DNA from: CBDCYS01 sp965226245
GTDB lineage: Bacteria; Acidobacteriota; Terriglobia; Bryobacterales; UBA6623
DNA length: 64,000 nt
Assembly: GCA_965226245.1 (NCBI GenBank)
Contig: CBDDCL010000015.1
Coordinates: 124,001 to 188,000 of the forward strand
Reading direction: 5' to 3'
Part shown: positions 36,955 to 46,229 of the stretch, piece after piece
How positions within the stretch are numbered: the first letter of the stretch is position 1
Layout of the letters: each line of letters begins with the position of its first letter
Translations under genes and position numbers: made by a program
The notes under the pieces: model-generated
The model's input: only the letters and a program-made list of their open reading frames with translations
The model's database searches: none
What the model was told of the DNA's origin: nothing

Positions 36955-38931
36955 CTAGACCGAAGTTCCAGGGGCAAAACGACAGTAAGTTATTGATTCT
37001 GCGGCGGAAAGGCGGCCGGCGAAATTCGCTCTTCTGGCTACAGGCCCAGCAGCTCCAAGGCCCGCTTTTGCAGCGCCGTCGGCGCGGTCCGTTGTTCGAA
37101 CGTCGCCGCGCTCCCCTCGCCCTCCTCGCCGCCGACCCGGCAGGTGTTTTGGCAGCGCGTCGCCAGGGCGTCGAGCAACGTCTGGAAGCTGTGCACGGGC
37201 AAGCCCTCCGAGGTGCGGCGGCTCGCCTTTTTCTTCTTCACCGCCGCCGAAGGCTCGGCCGGCGCCACCGGATCGCGTTGCTGCCGGCCGGCCTCCAGCT
37301 GCTCGTCTTCAAACAGCAACTCCGCCCACGCTTGGCGCATCCGCCACTCCACGTAATAGGCCAGCAGACACAAAAAAATATGCGCCCGCACGTGGTCCGG
37401 CGTGCGGTGAAAGGTCGGCCGCACCCGCAGATCCGCGCCTTTCATGCAGCGAAACACCCGCTCCACGCGGGCCAAACTCTTGTAGGAACGCACCGCGTCT
37501 TCGGCCTTCAGATCGGCCTTCTTTTCGCTGCTGCGGATGACGTAGATGCCGTCCAGCGCCGCTTCTGCTTCGACCGCCGCCGTGCGCCGCCGCCAGCGGA
37601 AAACGCCCTCGCCGATGGTCGTCTCAAAATGCTTGCCCATCTTGTAGCGGTCCTGCACGCGGCCCGCCTTGCGTCCGATCTCGGCGGCGGTCAGCGGGGT
37701 GCGTTTGCGCCGCGCCACCTCGGCCTCGATGCGCTCGAATTCCTTCTCGCTGGCCGCCAGCAGCTCGTCGCGCTTGCGCCCGCGCTCCTCGGCCAGCAGC
37801 GGGTTATAGCAGGCCACCAGCCGCTCGCCGGGATAGTCGGGGGAGTGAATTTCAGCCAAGTTTTTCTTGTCGAACAACGATAACTGCAACGCGCCTTCGC
37901 TGGCCAGCCGCCGCAGCGCCGGCGCGCGCAGCGCCGAGATCCAGCCCAGCCCGCGATGTTGCCGCAGGTTTTCAATCTGCGTTTGGGTCCACAAACCGCG
38001 GTCGCCCACCAGCACCACGCGCTCGAGCCCGAAGCGCCGCCGCAGCGTGTCGACCTGATCGGGCAGCGTCGCCGGATCGCCCGTGTTGCCGGGGTAGACG
38101 CTGACCGCCAACGGCCGTCCTTGGCTGTCGGCGAGCACGCCGTAGACGATGATCGGCTTGCCCTTTTTGCGGTCGCGGCTGTGGCCGAACGCCGCCAGCG
38201 GGCAGTGGCGTCCTTCGTAGTAGCTGCTGGAGACGTCGTAGAGCACGGTGTCGCCGGCCGCGAGATGCCGCGCCGCGAGCTTCTTTTCGATGCGTTTTTG
38301 GCGGGCCAGCAGCCAGTCCAGCGCCGCGTAGAGGTCGTTTTCGTCGGCGTCTTCGACGCCCAGCTGCTCAGCCAGCGTGGAGTGCTGCCACAGCCTGGTG
38401 GTGGCCAGTTTCGAGCCGGGATGCAGCAGCCGCTCGACGATCATGGCCACGACGAGGTCGCGCTGGCGCGAGGGTTTGGACCCCAGCAGGCGTTCGAGGC
38501 CGAGCTGGCGGAGTGTACCGAGAACAGCTTCAACGTGGCCGTGGGGGCGGCAGCGTTCGACCAGGAAAGCTTCGGCGGCGGGTACAAAGGATTCGCCGGC
38601 GAGCGAGCGGCGGATGACGTCGATGAGGGAATCGGGCAGGTGGGAGAGGTTGCCGAGGGTTTCGTGTTTGACCTGCTGGCCGGCGCGAAAGGAGCGGCGG
38701 AGCAGGTGGGAGGTATAGATTTTGTTTTTGTAGCGGCGAGTAGTGGTGGCTACATGAACAGCACCTGATCTAGATGGCATAAAGCTATGATAGCATATCT
38801 AGAGCAAAAAGTCCAGAAGAAAGTCACTAATTAGTGGCTACAAAAAGCACTTCGAGACCACCCCAAACCGACCCTAACTCCCTTTCTTGGTTACTCTTAC
38901 GCCGAAATCGGCCCCTGGAACTTCGGGCTAG
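36955..38931 (-). mobile_element. IS1634-type (IS4-like) insertion sequence, near-perfect ends
   Basis: The terminal inverted repeats of 21 bp (36955-36975 and 38911-38931) match at 20 positions and bracket a single transposase gene, for a total of 1977 bp. This is a normal size for the group. No target duplication is visible in the flanking five bases. Confidence 0.87.
37038..38780 (-). CDS. IS1634-family transposase
   Basis: The 580-residue protein starts MPSRSGAVHVATTTRRYKNK and shows the family blocks: SHLLRRSFR near the N-terminus, DTVLYDVSSSYYEGRHCPLAAFGHSRDRKKGKP with the first catalytic Asp, VVLVGDRGLWT with the second, and YKSLARVERVFRCMKGADLRVRP(T/I)(F/Y)H with the final Glu. The C-terminal lysine-rich stretch and the end LQKRALELLGL look complete. 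The gene seems intact and the element potentially mobile. Confidence 0.92.
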   Translation of the reverse strand: MPSRSGAVHVATTTRRYKNKIYTSHLLRRSFRAGQQVKHETLGNLSHLPDSLIDVIRRSLAGESFVPAAEAFLVERCRPHGHVEAVLGTLRQLGLERLLGSKPSRQRDLVVAMIVERLLHPGSKLATTRLWQHSTLAEQLGVEDADENDLYAALDWLLARQKRIEKKLAARHLAAGDTVLYDVSSSYYEGRHCPLAAFGHSRDRKKGKPIIVYGVLADSQGRPLAVSVYPGNTGDPATLPDQVDTLRRRFGLERVVLVGDRGLWTQTQIENLRQHRGLGWISALRAPALRRLASEGALQLSLFDKKNLAEIHSPDYPGERLVACYNPLLAEERGRKRDELLAASEKEFERIEAEVARRKRTPLTAAEIGRKAGRVQDRYKMGKHFETTIGEGVFRWRRRTAAVEAEAALDGIYVIRSSEKKADLKAEDAVRSYKSLARVERVFRCMKGADLRVRPTFHRTPDHVRAHIFLCLLAYYVEWRMRQAWAELLFEDEQLEAGRQQRDPVAPAEPSAAVKKKKASRRTSEGLPVHSFQTLLDALATRCQNTCRVGGEEGEGSAATFEQRTAPTALQKRALELLGL

Positions 38932-39018
38932 ACGCCAAGAACAGAACGGGTCAGCGCGGGGAAGACACCTCAGCGCAGGGAAGACGCGTGTGCAAATCGA
39001 CGCCAGCCTGGCCGCCAG

Positions 39019-39816
39019 TCAGAATTTCGCCGAGAGCCCGCCGTCCACAAGCAGTTCGGTCGCTGTGACGTATTTCGCTTCGTCTGATGCCAGGAAGAGC
39101 GAAGCGTAGGCAACGTCCCAGGCATCTCCCATCTTTCCGGTCGGGCACATGGCATTGCGCCGTGCAACGGCTTCATCCACGTTGCCGTCACCGTACTGAT
39201 CGGCAATTCGGTGGGCGACGAGCGGCGTGTGCATGAGCCCGGGGATGACGCAATTGCAGCGAATTCCTTGTTTGACGTAGCGCATCGCCATCGCCTTCGT
39301 GAACTGAAGCAGACCGGCCTTGGCGGCGTAGTAGGCGGCCATGTCGCGGCCCAGGTATCGAACGCCGGCAATGGAGCCGACGTTGACGATCGCTCCCCGG
39401 CCCTGCCCCTCCATCACCGGAAGGACGTACTTGCAAGTCAGGAAGACGCTTTTGAGATTGAAGCTCATTTGCGTGTCCCAGTCTTCCTCCGACATCTCCA
39501 CGGCTCCGCCGGGCACTGAACCTCCGACGTTGTTCTGAAGGATGTCGATACTCCCGAAACGCTCGACGCAAGCAGCGGCCATGGCCCGGACCTGCTCCGC
39601 TTCGGTGACGTCGGCCTGATAGGACTCGCAGACCCCGCCTTCCGCCTGGATGATGTCTCTGGCCTCATCGGCGGCGGCGCGGTTGATGTCAGCCGCAAAG
39701 ACCTTCGCGCCTTCCCGAGCGAACAGCACGGCGGTGGCTTTGCCATTCCCCCATCCCGGACCCACCGAGCCGGCGCCGGCGACCAGCGCCACTTTGTCTT
39801 GAAGCCGAAGATACAT
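39019..39816 (-). CDS. short-chain dehydrogenase/reductase
   Basis: From the ATG at 39816 the protein has 265 residues: LRLQDKVALVAGAGSVGPGWGNGKATA has a variant glycine-rich NAD(P) loop with an extra G-P-G-W-G-N stretch. DIN after strand 2, DVTEAEQV, ILQNNVGG, the catalytic Ser in NVGSIAGVRY, Tyr-x-x-x-Lys in YYAAKAGLL and CNCVIPGLMHTPL follow. A start 23 codons further upstream is open but adds no recognisable sequence. The family member is unassigned. It lies next to the IS1634 element and upstream of a methyltransferase-like membrane protein on the same strand (~100 bases apart). Confidence 0.9.
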   Translation of the reverse strand: MYLRLQDKVALVAGAGSVGPGWGNGKATAVLFAREGAKVFAADINRAAADEARDIIQAEGGVCESYQADVTEAEQVRAMAAACVERFGSIDILQNNVGGSVPGGAVEMSEEDWDTQMSFNLKSVFLTCKYVLPVMEGQGRGAIVNVGSIAGVRYLGRDMAAYYAAKAGLLQFTKAMAMRYVKQGIRCNCVIPGLMHTPLVAHRIADQYGDGNVDEAVARRNAMCPTGKMGDAWDVAYASLFLASDEAKYVTATELLVDGGLSAKF

Positions 39817-39867
39817 AGTCTTGAATCCCGCTATTGAACGAGATGCCGGAACGCCGATGGCTGGCGT

Positions 39868-39910
39868 TTCATTCCAGCACATCATTTCAGCACATCATTC
39901 CAACACAGGG
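39868..39910. repeat. 13-bp tandem repeat
   Basis: The unit CATTCCAGCACAT occurs about three times with single-base changes, directly upstream of the SDR start region. Confidence 0.7.
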
Positions 39911-39918
39911 GTGGTCAG

Positions 39919-40593
39919 TCAGGAACCCGGCGAGGCTGCTCCCCCGTAGATGCGTTTCATGTCGGGAAGCTCGGTGCAGTAGTAATGAACCCAAATGTAG
40001 ACGTGGCTGAACGCCGCGGCCAGCAACGCGGCTCGAGACGCCGTGTAGAGCCCCGGCAGCCAAACGGCCAGCAATCCGAAAGTGTACATGCCATTTCGCG
40101 TATACCGAAAGATGCCTTTCCGCACCAGAGGCTTTGTCCGATAGGACGGGTCAAAGTGGTCGATCCCCATGGCGCGCTTGAAAGTGAAATACCGTGCCAC
40201 CGAGTAGAAAAGATACATCACGGGCGCCAGCAGAAGCGTCGCCACGGCATCCAGCAACGTTTTGTCCGCGGGTAGCGTGTTCTGATTGGCGATACCGAGA
40301 CCGATCAACGCATAGAACCTCCCAAGACCCCAGAACGCAAAGCCCGCCGCGTAGAGGCGAAAGCCGTTCTCGCTCAGGTGGCTGGTGAACCACTGCTTAT
40401 GCAGCTCGAGCCGCCAGCATAGCCAAACGTAGGTCTGGTGGGCGACCGGAAAAGCGATCGCCATCCAAAACCACGCCTCCGCCGGGCGCCCCCCGTATGA
40501 GCCGGCGAGAAACGTCTCATCGCGACAGATCAACGCGACAGCCGAGAGCAACCCGGCCAGCAGCAACCCATGAAGAGCTTGTCTCTCGAACAT
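39919..40593 (-). CDS. membrane protein, isoprenylcysteine/phospholipid methyltransferase-like
   Basis: The 224-residue protein has about six hydrophobic segments. The C-terminal part reads FRYTRNGMYTFGLLAVW, followed by the hydrophobic segment and VHYYCTELPDMKRIYG. This matches the R-(N/H)-P/G-M-Y and E-x-D-x-x-x-x-Y-G pattern of the PEMT/ICMT membrane methyltransferase superfamily (SAM-dependent). The substrate is unknown. No ribosome binding site stands out; it may be cotranscribed with the SDR downstream. Confidence 0.7.
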   Translation of the reverse strand: MFERQALHGLLLAGLLSAVALICRDETFLAGSYGGRPAEAWFWMAIAFPVAHQTYVWLCWRLELHKQWFTSHLSENGFRLYAAGFAFWGLGRFYALIGLGIANQNTLPADKTLLDAVATLLLAPVMYLFYSVARYFTFKRAMGIDHFDPSYRTKPLVRKGIFRYTRNGMYTFGLLAVWLPGLYTASRAALLAAAFSHVYIWVHYYCTELPDMKRIYGGAASPGS

Positions 40594-40842
40594 GGCTGTC
40601 AGCTTGATGCGGGCAAATCCCGGAAACCTGCGAGCCGCACATTATCCATGATAGGCGCGCGATGGCAACTCTCCGAATCAGTCTCCGAATTTCGCTGCCA
40701 GCCGTAGACAAATCATCAGCCGGGGCGCTATCGTCTTAGAGGTGGCGCGGGCAAGCGGCAAGCGTCGGTTCCAAACTGCCTCTACTCCGCCGGCTCAACG
40801 GCTCAACGGATTAACTGCTCAACGGTTCAACGGAGAAATCCC

Positions 40843-41835
40843 ATGACGAAAAAGATCGTGCTTCTGATGACGTGCTTGACCGCTTTTCTGTGGGCGGACC
40901 AGAAGGGCTGGTATCCGCACGAAGGCGGTCTGATGAAATACCGCGTGAAGATCCGGTTCGGCTTCGAGCCCGAAAACACCATGCCCAAAGGCTGGTATTT
41001 CGGGCGCGTGTCGGCTGTTGCCACCGATTCCGCTGGGCTAGTCTACGTCTTCCAGCGGGGCGATGTGGCCGACCCGCTCTTGGTCTTCGATGCAAAAGGC
41101 AAATACGTCCGCTCTTGGGGCCGTGGCATGTTCGGCAACGAACACGGGCTGCGGGTGGACCCCGATGGCAACGTTTGGGTCACTGACAACGGTGATCACC
41201 AAGTCATCAAGTTCAGCAACAAGGGCGAGCGGCTGCTGACGCTGGGCGCCAAGGGCGAGTCCGGTGAAGATGACAAGCATTTCTACCGCCCGGCGGATAT
41301 CGCCTTCGGGCCCGACGGGTCTGTTTACGTGGCCGATGGTTACGGCAATGCTCGCGTCGTCAAGTTCTCGCCCAAGGGCAAGTACATCACGGCTTGGGGC
41401 AAGCATGGCACGGGTCCGAGCGAGTTTAACATTGTCCACTCGGTCGCGGTCGATTCGAAGGGCACGGTCTACGCCAGTGACCGCGAGAACAACCGTATCC
41501 AGATCTTTGATTCGAACGGCAAATTCCTCAAGATGTGGACCCACCTCGGCGCCACCCAGAACATCTTCATCACGCCCGCAGATGAGATGTGGATTATCAC
41601 CCATCGCGACAATATCGAGAACATCACCTACGACACGCTCGCCGGCCGCATCATGCGAATTGACATCGAGACCGGTAAGATCCTAGGCGCAATGGAAAGC
41701 CCGGGCCACTGGATCCACGTGACGCCCGAGAAAAACATCTTCATCGGCAGCCTGAGCGGCAACGTCTTTCGCTGGTATCCCGCCTGGCTGGAGAAGGCTG
41801 CGGGCGCCGACGAAGGGCTGAAGCCGTCGAAATAG
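40843..41835 (+). CDS. exported NHL-repeat beta-propeller protein (peptidylglycine lyase-like)
   Basis: The 330-residue protein has a short signal peptide (MTKKIVLLMTCLTAFLWA). Repeated blocks of the type FGNEHGLRVDPDGNVWVTD, RPADIAFGPDGSVYVADGYGNARVVKFS and VHSVAVDSKGTVYASDRENNRIQIFD are NHL repeats, together forming a six-bladed propeller. Such proteins are often labelled peptidyl-alpha-hydroxyglycine lyase-like. The function in bacteria is not established. An AACGGAGAAA sequence precedes the ATG, within a run of GCTCAACGG repeats. Confidence 0.85.
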   Translation: MTKKIVLLMTCLTAFLWADQKGWYPHEGGLMKYRVKIRFGFEPENTMPKGWYFGRVSAVATDSAGLVYVFQRGDVADPLLVFDAKGKYVRSWGRGMFGNEHGLRVDPDGNVWVTDNGDHQVIKFSNKGERLLTLGAKGESGEDDKHFYRPADIAFGPDGSVYVADGYGNARVVKFSPKGKYITAWGKHGTGPSEFNIVHSVAVDSKGTVYASDRENNRIQIFDSNGKFLKMWTHLGATQNIFITPADEMWIITHRDNIENITYDTLAGRIMRIDIETGKILGAMESPGHWIHVTPEKNIFIGSLSGNVFRWYPAWLEKAAGADEGLKPSK

Positions 41836-42330
41836 CGGCCGTGGCCGTCCAAAGCGTCTCGCGCTACCACAGCGGATGAGGGTTTTCGCGGAGGGCTTCG
41901 CGAAGACCGGGCGATCAGACGGGCATGGGCCTCAAGGACTGCCTCGATACGGGAGTAGTGGTTCACCGGCTCAGGCGTTCGAGCAGTTCCGCGCGCCGCT
42001 CGGTAAACTCATCGATCGCCGTCAGAAACGGGCTCTGAAACGAGATCGACGAGACCGATGGACACACGTTCATCGCGATGGCCGAGCCTTTGCGTGCATT
42101 GCTAAGCCTGGCCGCCATTATTTTTCCGCACGGCCGGCCCGAGAAAACCAGCCCCGCTCAACACCTTGGAGGTCAAACATATATATTATTGAGTGGTTGG
42201 CCCGTTTTACGATCTTCTTACGCGTATAAGGGTGAAGAAGAAACAGAAAGGTCGAACGCAAAGGAAACGTTTTGGGGACGGGGTCGCCGTACCGCTTACT
42301 TTTCCGGTGTTCGTTTGAGGTTCTTCAGTT
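41836..42330. other. intergenic, no recognised gene
   Basis: About 500 bases separate the NHL protein from the IS1595 composite. A few frames of 80-115 codons exist, but none has a recognisable product. The right part becomes AT-rich near 42180. Confidence 0.5.
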
Positions 42331-42338
42331 AAGTTTCA

Positions 42339-43912
42339 ATGGGGTATTTAGTTGACTCCAGTAGCCACTACATCTTGGGGGTGGGGGTGCCGGCCCTGGT
42401 GGCCTCGACCATTGTCTTATAGGGAGCAGGGTCGGCGGCGACCGCCTGCTGGAGGAGGCGATAGAAAAGTTTGCCGCGCGACCGTGAGGTCCGCCGGTTG
42501 AAGCGGAACGTGAACTCGTCCAGGTAGTAGTCCAAATACTCGTGACTGACAGCCCCCTGGTGGGTCCCCAACAGCCAGCGCTTTAGCAGAGAGGCGACAC
42601 GATGGACTCTCGGAGCAGCTTACTCGCCGATTGCCGCTTCCCGCGCAGCACGGTGACTTCATGGCGGTATCCTTTGTTCTCCAATCCCGCATAGCCTTCC
42701 CAGCCGTCGGTGTGCACGAGGCTGCCAGGTTGGATAGCTTCTTCTTCAGATCCGACGGAGCCGGATGCGACCCATACCGCGCCCATCCTCCTCGGCAAGC
42801 TTTCAATGGGGTATTTAGTTGACTCCAGTAGCCACTACATCTTGGGGGTGGGGGTGCCGGCCCTGGTGGCCTGGAAAATCGACCGAGGCCTGGTAACCGC
42901 AGTGCGCAGAGCAGCAGATTGCGTTTGCTGGCCCATGAGGACTGGATCGTACTCCCCATTGTCTTATAGGGAGCAGGGTCGGCGGCGACCGCCTGCTGGA
43001 GGAGGCGATAGAAAAGTTTGCCGCGCGACCGTGAGGTCCGCCGGTTGAAGCGGAACGTGAACTCGTCCAGGTAGTAGTCCAAATACTCGTGACTGACAGC
43101 CCCCTGGTGGGTCCCCAACAGCCAGCGCTTTAGCAGAGAGGCGACACGATGGACTCTCGGCAGCAGCTTACTCGCCGATTGCCGCTTCCCGCGCAGCACG
43201 GTGACTTCATGGCGGTATCCTTTGTTCTCCAATCCCGCATAGCCTTCCCAGCCGTCGGTGTGCACGAGGCTGCCAGGTTGGATAGCTTCTTCGACAAAGG
43301 CTTCCAAGCTCGCCGCTGAGGCATCCGCGATCCGACGGAGCCGGATGCGACCCATACCGCGCCCATCCTCCTCGGCAGCAACCGCAACTAACGCTTTGCC
43401 AACCATTTCGCGACCTCGGACGCCCTCTTCGACTCCGCCCACATACGTTTCGTCCACCTCCACCCGGCCGACCAGCCGATTGCGACCGGGGCGCACCATG
43501 GCGCGGCGGAACTTGTGCAGCCAGGTCCAGGCGGTTACATAGCTACCCAAACCCAAGACCCGCTGCAACTCCAGCGCGCTGGCCCCGCCTTTTTGCGTTG
43601 TCACCCACCAAGCCGCCCGGAACCACAACGTCAAGGGCTTGCGGGTGTCCTGGAAAATCGTGCCCGCCGTCACCGAGGCCTGGTAACCGCAGTCGGCGCA
43701 GAGCAGCAGATTGCGTTTGCTGGCCCATGAGGACTGGATCCCACAGCGCGGGCACACGAACCCCTCCGGCCAGCGCAGCTTCAGCAGGTACTCCCGGCAC
43801 GCCTCCTCGGTCGAGAATCGAGCTTCCAACTCGACGAGGTTTCGGGGGTAGTCCTCCTTCATGCCCCCAACCACAACATATTGTGGCTACTGGAGTCAAC
43901 TAAATACCCCAT
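42339..43912 (-). mobile_element. rearranged IS1595-family element with 8-bp target duplication
   Basis: The outer ends are inverted copies of ATGGGGTATTTAGTTGACTC, and the whole block is bracketed by the exact direct repeat AAGTTTCA (42331-42338 and 43913-43920), the 8-bp duplication expected for IS1595. Inside, the left end occurs twice (42339 and 42806). The segment 42339-42797 repeats the end and the 3' two-thirds of the transposase with a small deletion. At 42806 the end is repeated, followed by a scrap of the 5' part of the gene, before the full transposase begins its 3' end near 42959. An IS1595 end fragment also lies at 62514-62595. Confidence 0.88.
42417..43862 (-). CDS. IS1595-family transposase with fused aberrant C-terminus
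   Basis: The ATG at 43862 starts MKEDYPRNLVELEARFSTEE. A zinc ribbon follows (CPRCG ... LLCADCGYQ), then the ISXO2-like DDE domain: GRVEVDETYVGG (Asp), VHTDGWEGY (Asp) and YYLDEFTFRFNRR. Up to DPAPYKTM (near 42959) the protein is complete compared with the duplicated end, where the normal tail is VEATRAGTPTPKM. Here the frame runs instead into the duplicated fragments and adds ~170 unrelated codons before a stop at 42417. The catalytic part may still fold; activity is doubtful. Confidence 0.85.
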   Translation of the reverse strand: MKEDYPRNLVELEARFSTEEACREYLLKLRWPEGFVCPRCGIQSSWASKRNLLLCADCGYQASVTAGTIFQDTRKPLTLWFRAAWWVTTQKGGASALELQRVLGLGSYVTAWTWLHKFRRAMVRPGRNRLVGRVEVDETYVGGVEEGVRGREMVGKALVAVAAEEDGRGMGRIRLRRIADASAASLEAFVEEAIQPGSLVHTDGWEGYAGLENKGYRHEVTVLRGKRQSASKLLPRVHRVASLLKRWLLGTHQGAVSHEYLDYYLDEFTFRFNRRTSRSRGKLFYRLLQQAVAADPAPYKTMGSTIQSSWASKRNLLLCALRLPGLGRFSRPPGPAPPPPRCSGYWSQLNTPLKACRGGWARYGSHPAPSDLKKKLSNLAASCTPTAGKAMRDWRTKDTAMKSPCCAGSGNRRVSCSESPSCRLSAKALAVGDPPGGCQSRVFGLLPGRVHVPLQPADLTVARQTFLSPPPAGGRRRPCSL

Positions 43913-43942
43913 AAGTTTCATTTCGGGAAAGGAAGGAAGACT

Positions 43943-44635
43943 ATGGCAAACGATGCAATGCTGTTGAGTGTTGACGAGATACGCTTCACGTCGCCGAAGG
44001 GATTCAGGAGGCGGTTTTATGCCGTGGGAATTGTGGCTGACAATCTCGGCAAGGTCGTGGTGACGGAACCGCCGGCGTCCACTGTCGTGAGGCACCGGCC
44101 AAATAAAGGCAAACCGGGTGTCTGGGATTTCCCTGGTGACGGGTATTCACTGTACCAAAGGACGGGCGGCCTGCCCGATATCATCCTGGCTCACCTGCTC
44201 ATTGTTCGCGACAAGGGTGCTACGCGGCGCGTGGGGGAGACGATTCAGGAAATCGCCGCCAGTAGCGCGGCAAAGAGTGCCATCAAAGCGGTGAGCAGTG
44301 CCGTTACCACGGCTGCACCTGGGCTCGGATTGGTGTTGCCTGTTGTCAACTTAATTAGTGGTCTCCTCGCCAAGAAGAAAGATAAAGTTGTTTGGACGCT
44401 GTCCGGCTCCCTGATCCTGACGTCTGACCGCAAGCAGCAAAGCACGCTGTCGGAGATCGTCACTGCCCCGGATGGCGACCTAAACCTTGACGTGGATTTA
44501 TTTCTCTTTGACGGTGCGGCCGACGAGGACACGCTTGCGGACACCAACGACGTCGAGACTCGGCTGAAAGCGGACGGGCTTCTCTTTACAGAAGCTGACT
44601 CTTCTGCCGCAAGTTCCGCTGGCACCGGTGGTTGA
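43943..44635 (+). CDS. hypothetical protein with central hydrophobic segment
   Basis: A good Shine-Dalgarno (GGAAAGGAAGGAAG) precedes the ATG, supporting the 230-residue reading. The N-terminal ~100 residues are beta-rich (IRFTSPKGFRRRFYAVGIVA, VRHRPNKGKPGVWDFP). Residues ~105-145 form an alanine-rich helix leading into GLGLVLPVVNLISGLL, a possible membrane-inserting hairpin. The C-terminal part is again beta-rich and then acidic (LNLDVDLFLFDGAADEDTL). There is no signal peptide, and I do not recognise the family. It is followed, after a 170-base gap that holds only a small coiled-coil-like frame (RLRKWIERLRELTQQRAEQQ), by a phosphoesterase gene; the two probably form one unit carried between mobile elements. 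Confidence 0.7.
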   Translation: MANDAMLLSVDEIRFTSPKGFRRRFYAVGIVADNLGKVVVTEPPASTVVRHRPNKGKPGVWDFPGDGYSLYQRTGGLPDIILAHLLIVRDKGATRRVGETIQEIAASSAAKSAIKAVSSAVTTAAPGLGLVLPVVNLISGLLAKKKDKVVWTLSGSLILTSDRKQQSTLSEIVTAPDGDLNLDVDLFLFDGAADEDTLADTNDVETRLKADGLLFTEADSSAASSAGTGG

Positions 44636-44807
44636 CCAAGCGGCGATTCTGGCCGCCGGCTCCGCCAGATCAGCCTTGAGCGGCTTCGCAAAACACGGGT
44701 TGCGCGTTTGCGGAAATGGATAGAGCGGCTGCGGGAACTGACCCAGCAACGCGCCGAACAGCAGGCCTTCCCTGAGGCCACGGATGCGATGCGCAGGAGG
44801 AGAAGAC

Positions 44808-46214
44808 ATGCTTGTCATCATCAGCGATCTACACCTGACCGATGGAACGTCGGGAGAAACCATTCGTGCCGGTGCCTTTCGTGCCTTTCGCGAGCGACTC
44901 CGCGATATGGCCTATGATGCTTCCTGGCGCGCGGACGGCAAATACAAGCCCATCGAATCGGTCGATATCGTCCTGCTGGGAGACATTCTCGATCTCATCC
45001 GCTCGACGAAGTGGCCGGCAAGCCCGCAGGACGCCGGCTATGTCAGACCCTGGGATGCACGCAAGAAACCGGACCTCTTTCAAAAGAAAATCGCCGAGAT
45101 CAGCGGAGCGATTCTCCGCAAGAATAAAGAGTCGCTCGACGTTCTCAAGAGCCTCAGCTCAGGAAACCAGATCACCTTGCCGCCGATCGGTCCGGACGAC
45201 GAGCCGGCCAAAGTCTCTCGCGAACCCGATGACCCCAAGCGCCAGCGCGTCGATGTGCGTGTTCATTATTTGATCGGCAACCACGACTGGTTCTACCACC
45301 TGCGAGGCACACGGTATAACCAGATACGCCGCCGAGTCGTCAACGCCATCGGGCTGGCGAACTCTCCCGATCAACCGTCCCCTCACGATCCCGACGAGTC
45401 CAGCGCGATTACCCAGGCGTATGACGAGCACCGCATCTTCGCCCGCCACGGCGACATCTACGACCCATTCAACTACGAAGGCGACCGCGACGGCTCCTCG
45501 CTCGGCGACGCCATCGTCGTCGACCTGCTCAATCGCTTTCCGACAGAGGTGGAACGCAAAATGGGGCGTCAGCTGCCCAAACCTTGCGTGGCAGCCCTCA
45601 AGGAGATCGACAACGTGCGGCCGTTGGTCGTCATCCCGATCTGGGTCAACGGGGTGCTGCGCCGCACCTGCCCGGACCGCCAACAGATCAAAGCCGTGAA
45701 GGACATCTGGGACGGCCTCGTCGATGACTTCCTCAAGCTCGACTTCGTGAAGGAAAGGGACACCTGGAATCCCTTGGACAAGGTAGACAAGCTCGAACTG
45801 GCTCTCAAGTTCTCGAAGGGGATCTCGCTGGGGTCCGCCAGCCGGCTGCTCGGCTGGTTCAACGAGAAGTTCGGAGGCAGCGAGGGCTCCTATCACGAGC
45901 ACGCCTCGACGGAACGCGAATACAAGAATCGCAACGCCCGCTATATCGTCTACGGCCACACGCACCATCAGGAAATCGTTCCGCTCGATGCCTCCTTCTC
46001 GCGTTCGGGCATGTTGGAGCAAATCTACATGAACTCCGGCACCTGGCGCCGCGTTCACGAGCTGGCCCAGGCCAATCCCAAGGAAGAGGAGTTCTTGAGC
46101 TTCAACGTGTTGACATACATCGGCTTCTTCAAGAAGAAAGGTCAGCCTGACGACGAGCGCCGCGGCCGGCCCTTCGAGTTCTGGTCCGGAGCCCTGGGCG
46201 TGCCGGAGTCCTAA
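44808..46214 (+). CDS. calcineurin-like metallophosphoesterase
   Basis: The ATG at 44808 follows GCAGGAGGAGAAGAC and gives 468 residues. The motifs are in order: D-x-H in IISDLHLTDG at the N-terminus, GD in VLLGDILDL, GNHD in YLIGNHDWFYH, H in FARHGDIYD and GHTH in IVYGHTHHQE. All metal ligands of the family are therefore present. The ~150-residue insert between the fourth and last motifs (VIPIWVNGVLRRTCPDRQQI...) is larger than in small phosphoesterases. There is no signal peptide. The substrate is unknown; members cleave nucleotides, cyclic nucleotides, nucleic acids or phosphoproteins. The preceding gene probably encodes its partner. Confidence 0.88.
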   Translation: MLVIISDLHLTDGTSGETIRAGAFRAFRERLRDMAYDASWRADGKYKPIESVDIVLLGDILDLIRSTKWPASPQDAGYVRPWDARKKPDLFQKKIAEISGAILRKNKESLDVLKSLSSGNQITLPPIGPDDEPAKVSREPDDPKRQRVDVRVHYLIGNHDWFYHLRGTRYNQIRRRVVNAIGLANSPDQPSPHDPDESSAITQAYDEHRIFARHGDIYDPFNYEGDRDGSSLGDAIVVDLLNRFPTEVERKMGRQLPKPCVAALKEIDNVRPLVVIPIWVNGVLRRTCPDRQQIKAVKDIWDGLVDDFLKLDFVKERDTWNPLDKVDKLELALKFSKGISLGSASRLLGWFNEKFGGSEGSYHEHASTEREYKNRNARYIVYGHTHHQEIVPLDASFSRSGMLEQIYMNSGTWRRVHELAQANPKEEEFLSFNVLTYIGFFKKKGQPDDERRGRPFEFWSGALGVPES

Positions 46215-46229
46215 GGGCCTATCCAAGAA

